From: Oligoflexales bacterium
Lineage (GTDB): Bacteria; Bdellovibrionota_B; Oligoflexia; Oligoflexales; RGVZ01
Length of the DNA stretch: 42,313 nt
Direction of reading: 5' to 3'
NCBI GenBank assembly: GCA_947445775.1
Contig: CANFEB010000022.1
Coordinates: 1-42,313 of the forward strand
A program made the translations under genes and the position numbers. The number at the start of each line of letters is the position of its first letter. Positions within the stretch are counted from its first letter, which is position 1. The notes under the pieces are model-generated. The model was given only the letters and a program-made list of their open reading frames with translations, was not told the origin of the DNA and searched no databases. Shown piece after piece: positions 32,507-42,313 of the stretch.

Positions 32507-33613
32507 ATGCTTTCTGTTTTTTCCTCGCCTGGGCGTTACGTCCAGGGGCCCGACGCGACAGATGCGTTGGGAAGCGAATTAAAATACTTGGGTTTCGGCG
32601 GCACGGTGGTCATCGTCGCCAGCAATAGTGCTACCCGAAATCTTGGCGAGGTTTGGAAAAAAAGCCTTGGCCAACACGGCTTCAATTTGGTGGTGCACCA
32701 GTTCCCCGGTGAATGCACTGCGGAGGAAGTTCAGCGGATCGAGGCCCTCGCCCGCAAATCAGGGAGCCAGGTTATCGTCGGTGCCGGTGGCGGCAAGGCG
32801 ATCGATGCAGCTAGGGCCGCAGCGGCTGCTTTGGACATTGGGTTTGTGAGTGCGCCAACGTTGGCATCCAGCGATGCGCCGTGTAGCGCCCTTTCAGTCA
32901 TCTACAACATGGATGGAACGGTCTCAGAATACCGCATTTTCAAGCGCAATCCGGATCTCGTCCTCGTGGATACATGCGTCATTGCAAAGGCGCCGCCGAG
33001 GCTCCTGATTTCCGGGATGGGTGACGCCTTGGCCACATGGTTCGAAGCCAGGACGTGTGCTGCCTCCAAGGCCATGAACATGCGAGGCGGGGCCAGCACG
33101 AGGTCTGCGCTCACATTGGCTGAACTTTGCTACAAGACTCTTTTGGCCGACGGCGTCCATGCAATCAACGCCGTCAAATCCGGCAAGGTGAATGACGCCC
33201 TGGAAAGATTGGTGGAGGCAAATACGCTGTTGTCCGGTCTCGGCTTTGAGTCCTCGGGGCTCGCCGCTGCCCATGCAGTCCATAACGGGCTGACGGTCAT
33301 GCCGCAGACCCGCGCTTTTTATCATGGAGAAAAAGTCGCCTTTGGAGTCCTAGTGCAGCTCAAACTTGAGGGCGCACCGGACCATGAATTTAATGAGGTG
33401 CTGACGTTTTCGCGGAGCGTCGGCCTTCCGGTTACCCTTGCAGGTGTTGGCGTCAAGGACGCGACTAACGCAGATCTTATGTCCATCGCAACCAGAACGT
33501 GCGCTCCGGGCGAGACCATCCACAACGAGCCATTTACTGTTTCGGCGGAAATGCTGGTTGAGGCCATTCGCGATGCAGATTCCCACGCCGATTCTGATGC
33601 TGACTTGTCCTGA
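32507..33613 (+). CDS. gldA: Glycerol dehydrogenase-like iron-containing alcohol dehydrogenase
   Basis: The product is 368 residues from ATG 32507 (AAGGTGG 8 bases upstream), equal to the usual GldA length. The start is FSSPGRYVQGPDATDALG, the NAD-binding GGGKAIDAARA lies near residue 88, and substrate-side blocks are APTLASSDAPCSALSVIYN and FLI-type SGMGDALATWFEARTC. The metal ligands Asp and two His are visible in ISGMGDAL, AAAHAVHNGL and FYHGEKVAFG. Family members oxidise glycerol to dihydroxyacetone with NAD+ and Zn2+. It stands alone; no dihydroxyacetone kinase is nearby. The acidic/His-rich tail (DADSHADSDADLS) is an unusual C-terminal addition. Confidence 0.92.
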   Translation: MLSVFSSPGRYVQGPDATDALGSELKYLGFGGTVVIVASNSATRNLGEVWKKSLGQHGFNLVVHQFPGECTAEEVQRIEALARKSGSQVIVGAGGGKAIDAARAAAAALDIGFVSAPTLASSDAPCSALSVIYNMDGTVSEYRIFKRNPDLVLVDTCVIAKAPPRLLISGMGDALATWFEARTCAASKAMNMRGGASTRSALTLAELCYKTLLADGVHAINAVKSGKVNDALERLVEANTLLSGLGFESSGLAAAHAVHNGLTVMPQTRAFYHGEKVAFGVLVQLKLEGAPDHEFNEVLTFSRSVGLPVTLAGVGVKDATNADLMSIATRTCAPGETIHNEPFTVSAEMLVEAIRDADSHADSDADLS

Positions 33614-33662
33614 CTAGTTTTGCCATGAACCGTTTTGTCTCGGCGGCCTCGCAGTAGTCAGG
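33609..33662. other. Wide inverted repeat between convergent genes
   Basis: Perfect 8-base arms (cctgacta and tagtcagg) enclose 38 bases between the ends of the dehydrogenase and methyltransferase genes. It might form a bidirectional stop structure, but there is no T tract. Confidence 0.2.
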
Positions 33663-33665
33663 CCA

Positions 33666-35156
33666 TTATTCAATTGCCTTATTCAGAGCCTCATCCAAGG
33701 TCCGTATTGCACTGGCGTGGGGTTCCGCGTCCCCGTCCTGAGCCAGTGGCGCATGATCCGGAAAGTCGGGCGGGGTCATGAATTCAGTCATGGGAGCTGC
33801 GGCGATTTTGGCGTGGGCCGAATCCAATTGATCAGGAAATATAGCTCCGAGGCGGGCCAGGCGTTGCAGGGTGCGGGGGTCGTTTCCCCAGGCGGACGCG
33901 GCAATTTTTCGGGCGTCAAGGCCCTCGGCCAAAAAGGCGTGCCAGATCCGCAGGCGACACAGGGTTGAAAGGTGGCGCGTCTCCTCGAAATCAAACCAGA
34001 TGTGCGGGGGCATACAGAATTTCAGGCGTTTGAGGTGATCCCCGTGTTGATTGTTGTTTACAGTTTTGTCTTGATTTGCGCGGGGCTCCTCTTGCCCATC
34101 CTGAACCCAAATCAATTCCAGATTGCCCTCAAACCGCCGGTCTGCAGCGCGATCAGCTAGGGCCGACGAAATCGTTTCAATCTTCAGCGTCGAACTTTCC
34201 AGCCATAACGGATTGACTAGGTCGTCCAACTCGCCGTAGCGATCAAAAATTCCCAGCAACTTTAGACCAGCGGATGCAAAAATTTCCAGCCAACGCCCAA
34301 TGGGCCAGCGTAGTTCGTGGGGATGAAGGAATGTATCGGCCATGCGGGCAGGATTATTCAATGTGCTGGTCCCGACTGCGCGCAGGCGATCGGCAAGAAA
34401 AGGCGAACGGGCTGCGAAATCACTCAAGACGTCACGGGCCCTACGAGTGGCCTGGACTGGGGCATCATTCAAGATGCCAAGGCCGATCCCGGCGAAATAA
34501 TCCTGGAGGGCATGGATCCACTGGCGGGCGGGAGAATTGTAAACCATCAACCGGATCGTACCGCCGGGGGCGAGTTGTCGGACCATGCCAGCAACGGCGG
34601 TCGCCGGATCGGCCATGTGATGCAGCATGCCAAAGGTCTCTATGTGAGCGAACTTGCGCCCTTTTGTGTGGCAGGAATCCAAAAAGGCCACGATGTCCAT
34701 TTCATGAAACTCGGATTTTCCCCGGGACATCAGCGTCCTCAGGCGGGCGCGAGCCAGGCTGCGGTGCGACAGGTCGATATTGACGACGCTGACTTGTGGA
34801 TCCTCCCATTTACGAATGACGTAGGGCAGGATTTCGCCGCAGCCGGCAACGAGGACGTCGCCAGCGGCATGGCACGTACCACAGCCTTGGCTGGCAAGCC
34901 GCCTCGAAAAATAGGATGAAGCCAGAAAACCATCCTGCCAGCGTGGCCGGGCCAATAACGGATAATTCGGGTAGGGGAACTGGTTGTAAAGCCGAGCAAC
35001 ATTTTCTTGGATCCGGGAATGAATATTCAGGGATTGGCTCTTGGATGATTCGATCGTGATGTCCCCCAATAAAGACCCAGGCAAATTTCTGCCGTGCCAA
35101 ACCAGAATCTTATTGCATTTGCGGCCATATGGCCAAAAAATCGGGGGGTAGATCAA
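33666..35156 (-). CDS. SAM-dependent methyltransferase with extra C-terminal region
   Basis: The product is up to 496 residues. The Rossmann methyltransferase core spans about 95-230: motif I VLVAGCGEILP (101-111), acidic residue at the end of strand 2 in VVNIDLS, motif IV region HIETFGMLHHM and post-motif LAPGGTIRLMVYN. Before the core lies ENVARLYNQFPYPNYPLL, a segment seen ahead of several class I methyltransferase domains. The last 150 residues (after about 345) are a second region with basic and Trp-rich helices (PHIWFDFEETRHLSTLCRLRIWHAFLAEG) that I do not recognise. The substrate is unknown. The true start is uncertain because the first 35 residues are atypical; a start near residue 48 is possible. 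Confidence 0.8.
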   Translation of the reverse strand: MIYPPIFWPYGRKCNKILVWHGRNLPGSLLGDITIESSKSQSLNIHSRIQENVARLYNQFPYPNYPLLARPRWQDGFLASSYFSRRLASQGCGTCHAAGDVLVAGCGEILPYVIRKWEDPQVSVVNIDLSHRSLARARLRTLMSRGKSEFHEMDIVAFLDSCHTKGRKFAHIETFGMLHHMADPATAVAGMVRQLAPGGTIRLMVYNSPARQWIHALQDYFAGIGLGILNDAPVQATRRARDVLSDFAARSPFLADRLRAVGTSTLNNPARMADTFLHPHELRWPIGRWLEIFASAGLKLLGIFDRYGELDDLVNPLWLESSTLKIETISSALADRAADRRFEGNLELIWVQDGQEEPRANQDKTVNNNQHGDHLKRLKFCMPPHIWFDFEETRHLSTLCRLRIWHAFLAEGLDARKIAASAWGNDPRTLQRLARLGAIFPDQLDSAHAKIAAAPMTEFMTPPDFPDHAPLAQDGDAEPHASAIRTLDEALNKAIE

Positions 35157-35181
35157 TCACATGGCTTGGAGAATGATCATC

Positions 35182-37194
35182 ATGAAGCTTTCGGAAATTC
35201 AGTGGACGACGAAAATTATTGGGATCATTGCCGCTGGCGCGATCAACACCGGTGCTGCGCAGCCCAAAAAATCGAGCAAGATTCCCGAACGGCGAGAATT
35301 TCCCGTCAACAAGACGGTCGACGCATGCGGTGATTTTTTTGAGTACGCATGTTCAGAGGCGATCTCATCGTTTGAACTTCGGCCAGACCGTTCGCGGCAT
35401 ATTTTTTCCTTCAATGATTCCAGCGAGCGTTTATTAGACAAGAAAAAGAAATATCTGGCTGGACTCCTGGTTGAAAAACGAATGCTCGATGGTCGGGAAA
35501 AAGATTTGCGCGACAACTACCAGGCATGCATGGATGAAGCCGGCAGCAAGGTTGATGAAAAGGCCATCGTCGAACGGACGTTGAAGGAAATCGATGGACT
35601 CAAGACATCGGCTGACGTTGCGAAGTGGGCAGGCAAACGCGTGACAGGTGGCGAATATAGTGGTTATGAAATCGGGGCCATCGCCAATCAAGATGAGCCG
35701 GCCATGGAGGATTTTCTGGTTTTAGCCGATATGAAAACACTTCCTGAGCGCAGTTATTACGATAAGAAGGATGTGGTAAAGGACCTCGAAGGTGTCGTCG
35801 CAGAGTTTTTCAAGACTCTGAAATTTACGGACGCCGCCAAACGGGCGGGGCGTGTGATTGCCTTTGAAAAGAAGTTTGCGCAGACGTATCCACTGCCGGC
35901 TGAAATGAGAGAACTGTTCAGTAGCAAGCGTTATATTGGCAAGGTTGAATTTGCAACGCGTCATCCCCACCTAGCATTGACACCCGCCCTGGATAAGGTT
36001 CCGGAGGGGACGTTGTTGCGGGACATTGCCCCAGAAAACTTCGCGTGGATTGACCGGCAATTTGTCTCTGGTAACGTCGAAACCCTAAAGGACTTTTATC
36101 GTTGGCAGGCCGTGTCTGGAATTATGGACGACGCCTACCGGAGGTTTTACAAGAAGTCGTTTGAATTTAATCGCAAGCACCTTGGCGGCCCGGAAAAGCG
36201 CCCGCCCCGCGATGAGCGTTGTGCCCAAATGGCGATCAGTCAGTTTGGTAAAGAACTCGACTCAGTATTGATCGATCGAATTTTTCCAGATTTTCCCACG
36301 GAAAAATTTGTCGCTCTAGCAGAAAAAGTCCGTGCAGAAATCGTGCGCGGAATTGAACAAAACCGGTGGCTTGATTCTGCTGGGCGTCAGGGCGCAGTCC
36401 AGAAGATTAAAACGGCAAAGCTGCAGCTCGTGAAGCCGAATACTGAAGAAGAATGGGATTTTAATCCAGCGGCAAAGTATTCGCCGGTAGCCCGCCACTC
36501 CAACGGCTTCGTCATTGAAAAGGCACTGACCACCAGAATGTTCGAGCGCCTTGGCAAACCGCGCAATCGTGATCGGTGGAGCATGTCGCCATTGACGGTA
36601 AACGCTTATTACTCGGCGTCAGACAACAAATTCGTGATGCCTCTTGGGATTTTGCAGTATCCCTTCTATGATCCGAAGGCTCCGGACCATGTGAACCTGG
36701 GGGCTGTCGGTGCGGTGATTGGTCATGAACTTGGCCATGGAATTGACGACAAGGGCTCGAAGTATGACAACGAAGGCCGATTGAAGCAGTGGATGACGGA
36801 CGGCGACCTGAGTGAATTCAAAAAACTGACTGCGGGCCTTGTGGCTCAGTTTGATGCCATTGGCCACAACGGCAAGCTGACCCTGGGTGAAAATATCGGC
36901 GACCTTGTCGGGCTGACCTTTGGTTATAAGACAGCATTCAGCATGGCCAGCGGGTCAGAAGTTATTCCACCGGCATCCGCAAAACGCAATTTTTTCACCC
37001 AGTATGCCCGTGTCTGGTGCGGTGTTGTACGCCCAAAAATGGCAGAATTATTGCTGAAGACCGATTCGCATTCGGCAGTTCGTGCCCGGGTCAACGAACA
37101 GGTAAAGCACCAAGCTGGGTTTCAAGAGGCTTTTTCCTGTAAGGAAGGCGACAAGATGGTGCTGAAGCCGGAGCAACGTATTTCAGTCTGGTAA
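35182..37194 (+). CDS. M13-family (neprilysin-like) zinc metallopeptidase, secreted
   Basis: The product is about 670 residues from ATG 35182 (GGAGA 9 bases upstream); ATGs at 35161 and 35173 are in frame but poorly placed. A signal peptide is likely (TTKIIGIIAAGAINTGAA, cleavage near residue 25). The mature part begins VDACGDFFEYACSEA, the classic M13 N-terminal DDFYxYxxxxW region. The catalytic zinc site is VIGHELGHGIDDKG (HExxH at about 515-519), with the third ligand Glu570 in LGENIGDLVGL. NAYYSASDNKFVMPLGILQ and the end FFTQYARVWCG...F.CKEGDKM...ISVW complete the family. M13 enzymes are single-zinc oligopeptidases; this one probably acts in the periplasm or outside the cell. Confidence 0.93.
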   Translation: MKLSEIQWTTKIIGIIAAGAINTGAAQPKKSSKIPERREFPVNKTVDACGDFFEYACSEAISSFELRPDRSRHIFSFNDSSERLLDKKKKYLAGLLVEKRMLDGREKDLRDNYQACMDEAGSKVDEKAIVERTLKEIDGLKTSADVAKWAGKRVTGGEYSGYEIGAIANQDEPAMEDFLVLADMKTLPERSYYDKKDVVKDLEGVVAEFFKTLKFTDAAKRAGRVIAFEKKFAQTYPLPAEMRELFSSKRYIGKVEFATRHPHLALTPALDKVPEGTLLRDIAPENFAWIDRQFVSGNVETLKDFYRWQAVSGIMDDAYRRFYKKSFEFNRKHLGGPEKRPPRDERCAQMAISQFGKELDSVLIDRIFPDFPTEKFVALAEKVRAEIVRGIEQNRWLDSAGRQGAVQKIKTAKLQLVKPNTEEEWDFNPAAKYSPVARHSNGFVIEKALTTRMFERLGKPRNRDRWSMSPLTVNAYYSASDNKFVMPLGILQYPFYDPKAPDHVNLGAVGAVIGHELGHGIDDKGSKYDNEGRLKQWMTDGDLSEFKKLTAGLVAQFDAIGHNGKLTLGENIGDLVGLTFGYKTAFSMASGSEVIPPASAKRNFFTQYARVWCGVVRPKMAELLLKTDSHSAVRARVNEQVKHQAGFQEAFSCKEGDKMVLKPEQRISVW

Positions 37195-37206
37195 ACAGGG
37201 GGCATA

Positions 37207-37794
37207 ATGAATTTAATGTTGCGTCATTTTACGTATTTTCTTGCGATTTTGATTTTTATTTCGGGATTTGGTGGCGCCTTGTCGGATCCAGCAGCGGCTG
37301 GTCCGGCAACGGGTCTGTATGATTTTTCGGTCACTGGCCTTGACGGAAAAGTCATTGAGTTGAAGCAGTACAAGGAGCGGGTGGCTCTGGTGGTGAACAC
37401 GGCCTCGCGCTGTGGCTATACCGAGCAATACAAGGATCTGCAAAAGATTTTTGACAAATATAAGTCCAAGGGGTTTGTTGTGCTTGGGTTTCCCAGTAAC
37501 GACTTCGGCGGGCAAGAGCCTGGATCCGACAAGGACATCAAGAAGTTTTGCGAGCTGAAGTTTCGAGTGAATTTTCCGATGTTTGCCAAAGGCAAGGTGC
37601 TCGGTCCGACGAAACAGCCGGTATACAAGTTCCTGACGGATGGCAGCAAATTCAATGGCGAGATCGCCTGGAATTTCGAGAAATTTCTGGTGAATTCACA
37701 TGGTGAGGTCGTTGCGCGTTTCGATTCTGCTGTGAAGCCGTCGGATCCGAAGTTGATCGCGATGATTGAAGTGCTTGTGGCTGCGGCAAAGTGA
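37207..37794 (+). CDS. Glutathione peroxidase-family protein with signal peptide
   Basis: The product is 195 residues. A hydrophobic signal sequence (FTYFLAILIFISGFGGALS, cleavage near 27-32) precedes a complete GPx domain starting YDFSVTGLDGKVIEL. The active-site segment VVNTASRCGYTEQYKDLQ has Cys69 in place of selenocysteine, and LGFPSNDFGGQEPG, then EIAWNFEKFLVN, hold the conserved Gln, Trp and Asn of the catalytic tetrad. It would remove peroxides in the periplasm, probably thioredoxin-dependent as in most Cys-type bacterial GPx. Its start lies 12 bases after the M13 peptidase stop, so the two may share a transcript. Confidence 0.93.
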   Translation: MNLMLRHFTYFLAILIFISGFGGALSDPAAAGPATGLYDFSVTGLDGKVIELKQYKERVALVVNTASRCGYTEQYKDLQKIFDKYKSKGFVVLGFPSNDFGGQEPGSDKDIKKFCELKFRVNFPMFAKGKVLGPTKQPVYKFLTDGSKFNGEIAWNFEKFLVNSHGEVVARFDSAVKPSDPKLIAMIEVLVAAAK

Positions 37795-40940
<3,146 letters not shown>

Positions 40941-40950
40941 AGGATGTTCG

Positions 40951-41541
40951 ATGGATATGTCGGCACCAAAACTTCAAAAACCAGGTGCGGGACTGCCCTT
41001 TCTAGAGTGGTTTGTATCTAAATATTGGGTTGTCAACCGCCTGCCTTTTAAAATGACTTGGGACGAGGCTCAGATTTTTTTTGAGCGCGAGGGTCAAAGA
41101 ACCATCGCGGCCTTTGAGTCGATTCCGAAATTGCTTCGCGAAAAAAAGATTTTGATCGACCGGGTTGTGGGCATGGAGGATTCATCTAGATATTGGTCAG
41201 CCGCCATGGTGCTCGAACACTTGGCGATTGTCGGTCCCATGATGGCTGAGGGCATTGTCCTTCTCAGTAAGGGTATTCAACCGGAGGTCACTGTCGGCAT
41301 TGCCGATGTCAAACCGCTGGGCATTCTATCCGCAGAGCAATCCCTCCTTAGTTTCAAGAATTTGCTGGGGGATTTTTCGCGGCGCATGGCCGAAGATGTG
41401 GCAAACCGTGATTCTGACATCAAAATGACGCACCCTTGGTATGGGCCCATCAATGCCCGCCAGTTGCACTGGTTGATGGCCGCCCACCATCGCGTACATC
41501 GCAAGCAGCTTGAAGCGATTTTGCTAAATTGTTCCCATTAA
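40951..41541 (+). CDS. DinB-like four-helix metal-binding-fold protein
   Basis: The product is 196 residues. Helical throughout, with histidines in positions of the DinB/YfiT superfamily: MVLEHLAIVGPMM (His in helix 2) and WLMAAHHRVHRKQLEAIL (His pair in the last helix), which normally bind Ni2+, Zn2+ or Fe2+. HPWYGPINARQLHWLMAAHH is the usual family end with a conserved Trp. Known members include bacillithiol and maleylpyruvate-dependent transferases; specific chemistry cannot be told here. It is probably the last gene of the ligA-ureohydrolase-dinB transcript (10-base gap, no terminator between). Confidence 0.75.
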   Translation: MDMSAPKLQKPGAGLPFLEWFVSKYWVVNRLPFKMTWDEAQIFFEREGQRTIAAFESIPKLLREKKILIDRVVGMEDSSRYWSAAMVLEHLAIVGPMMAEGIVLLSKGIQPEVTVGIADVKPLGILSAEQSLLSFKNLLGDFSRRMAEDVANRDSDIKMTHPWYGPINARQLHWLMAAHHRVHRKQLEAILLNCSH

Positions 41542-41930
41542 GATTTCAGTTTAGTGAGAAAAATCTTGGGTGTAAAAACTCGTGTCCGGTTCAAACGGGG
41601 GCCATTACCAATCTCGGTGACATTTTTCAGCGACTTCGTCCCCTCAACTAATCAGCAAATTCGTCTCATTTGTGGCGACGACACCACAAAGTCAAATTTT
41701 CCTCGCTATGTCTACACGTGCATTGACTGCCGTCGCGCAGCCATATGGTGTGACGAATCGCTGTTGAATTACAGTGAATTACAGTCACACAGTAACTTTT
41801 AAATCCTTTAACTTTCTGGTAACTCTCGCAATAGATAAGTAATTGCGGTCTCTTAAACGGCTCCGTCAGATCAACTCAATTGCTTGTCCAGTTTTGCCGA
41901 TAGCTTGTTGAGTTAACTAGCGAGGCAAAC
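41542..41930 (+). other. 389-base stretch without a convincing gene
   Basis: It holds a weak 82-codon frame (41554-41802, GTG start, with two Cys pairs in ICGDD and YTCIDCRR) that lacks a good ribosome-binding site and is not recognised. A direct repeat gaattacagt is found twice near 41765-41785. Two hairpin-like inverted repeats follow: cgcaat/attgcg at 41827-41847 and aactcaa/ttgagtt at 41873-41914. The latter lies just before the next start codon and may be regulatory. Confidence 0.4.
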
Positions 41931-42313
41931 ATGTCAACATCGTTACCAATCCGTACCCTTTATCCCATTCTCAAATTTATTGCACTGGCGGTCCTCACAA
42001 ATGCATGTGCCGGAGAAACTGCCTCGCGTTCAACGGAGACCAGCACCAGCGAACATTCCGGAAAATCCGCAACCCTTCAACAGACTGGGCAAGAAATTTT
42101 CGCCGAGGAACTCGAAGTAGATGTCACCCCCGGAGGGTCGCAATCGATTCTCCCAGAGGCACCGCCCCCAAACCAAGAAGCCAACACGTGCTCCGCCGAC
42201 ACAACGACTTACCTGACGTGTGAAGCTCTAAAGGCGGCACTCCACGCGAAAGGCCTGGACCACATGACCGTTATCATCACGGTTGCGACCAGCCTTTTCA
42301 TGCAGAATGCACA
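41931..42313 (+). CDS. Secreted Ser/Thr-rich protein, N-terminal part (cut by window edge)
   Basis: The frame ATG 41931 stays open to the edge (127 codons read by hand; GAGG 5 bases upstream). The N-terminus has a hydrophobic signal-like stretch ILKFIALAVLTNACAGET; the cysteine after LTNA could be a lipobox variant, so it may be a lipoprotein or an ordinary secreted protein. The following 60 residues are polar and low-complexity (Ser/Thr/Glu, then PEAPPPNQE), then NTCSADTTTYLTCEALK has two cysteines nine residues apart, and the visible end turns hydrophobic (MTVIITVATSLF), possibly a membrane segment. No family is recognised. Confidence 0.65.
   Translation, partial: MSTSLPIRTLYPILKFIALAVLTNACAGETASRSTETSTSEHSGKSATLQQTGQEIFAEELEVDVTPGGSQSILPEAPPPNQEANTCSADTTTYLTCEALKAALHAKGLDHMTVIITVATSLFMQNA

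Noticed and set aside
41554-41802. 82-codon frame with Cys pairs after the DinB-like gene
   Set aside because: GTG start without a ribosome-binding site, no recognised domain; kept only as a note in the intergenic entry.

Overview
The window looks like a chromosomal segment of a free-living or predatory Gram-negative proteobacterium with close to 50% G+C. Its mix of PrkA kinase, type IV pilin-like protein, CFI-box protein, AtuA/methylcrotonyl-CoA carboxylase operon, M13 peptidase and animal-type urocanase suggests the Bdellovibrionota/Oligoflexia or former Deltaproteobacteria. That placement is inference from gene content; there is no rRNA or other marker here to fix it.

Layout. Positions 1-331 (minus) hold the N-terminus of a type IV pilin-like protein running off the left edge. 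Positions 600-4375 are an accessory patch: a decayed GIY-YIG nuclease gene, an IS5-like transposase scrap, an AbiEi/AbiEii toxin-antitoxin pair bracketed by 60-bp direct repeats, an AAA/DUF4143 ATPase and an IS91-like transposase scrap. Positions 4390-7859 carry a MATE exporter divergent from a long urocanase. Positions 8054-11980 are a divergent pair, PrkA kinase and PhoH/PIN ATPase, sharing a palindrome-rich 246-bp control region. Positions 12006-14514 (minus) hold a Bcp peroxiredoxin with a histone-H1-like tail, a periplasmic YceI protein and a cysteine-rich protein of unknown function. Positions 14685-17782 (plus) hold infC (TTG start), an XRE/IrrE-like protein that has lost HExxH, a strong terminator, and an odd sulfite-reductase-like protein with an acidic tail. 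A second AAA/DUF4143 ATPase (17917-19074) and an unknown gene follow.

Positions 20174-29793 (minus) form a long, tightly packed gene train: MBL-fold hydrolase, CFI-box membrane protein, DnaQ-like exonuclease, then four acyl-CoA genes (carboxyltransferase, AtuA, enoyl-CoA hydratase, biotin carboxylase/BCCP) joined by 4-base stop/start overlaps. These four fit leucine or acyclic-terpene breakdown through methylcrotonyl-CoA or geranyl-CoA. Positions 30046-31587 (plus) are rpsP-rimM-trmD without rplS. Next come a convergent nucleotidyltransferase/ribbon-helix-helix pair (a possible toxin-antitoxin module with its own palindromic operator), a glycerol-dehydrogenase-like gene, a methyltransferase, an M13 metallopeptidase, a glutathione peroxidase, a divergent NAD-dependent DNA ligase, an arginase-family ureohydrolase and a DinB-like protein. 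The window ends inside a secreted threonine/serine-rich protein.

Candidates for something new: the sulfite-reductase-like module fused to an acidic proline/glutamate tail, the HExxH-less IrrE-like regulator beside infC, the nucleotidyltransferase/RHH pair, the direct-repeat-bounded AbiE cassette, and the divergent LigA with a duplicated start region. All functions are read from motifs remembered for the families; no database search was run.
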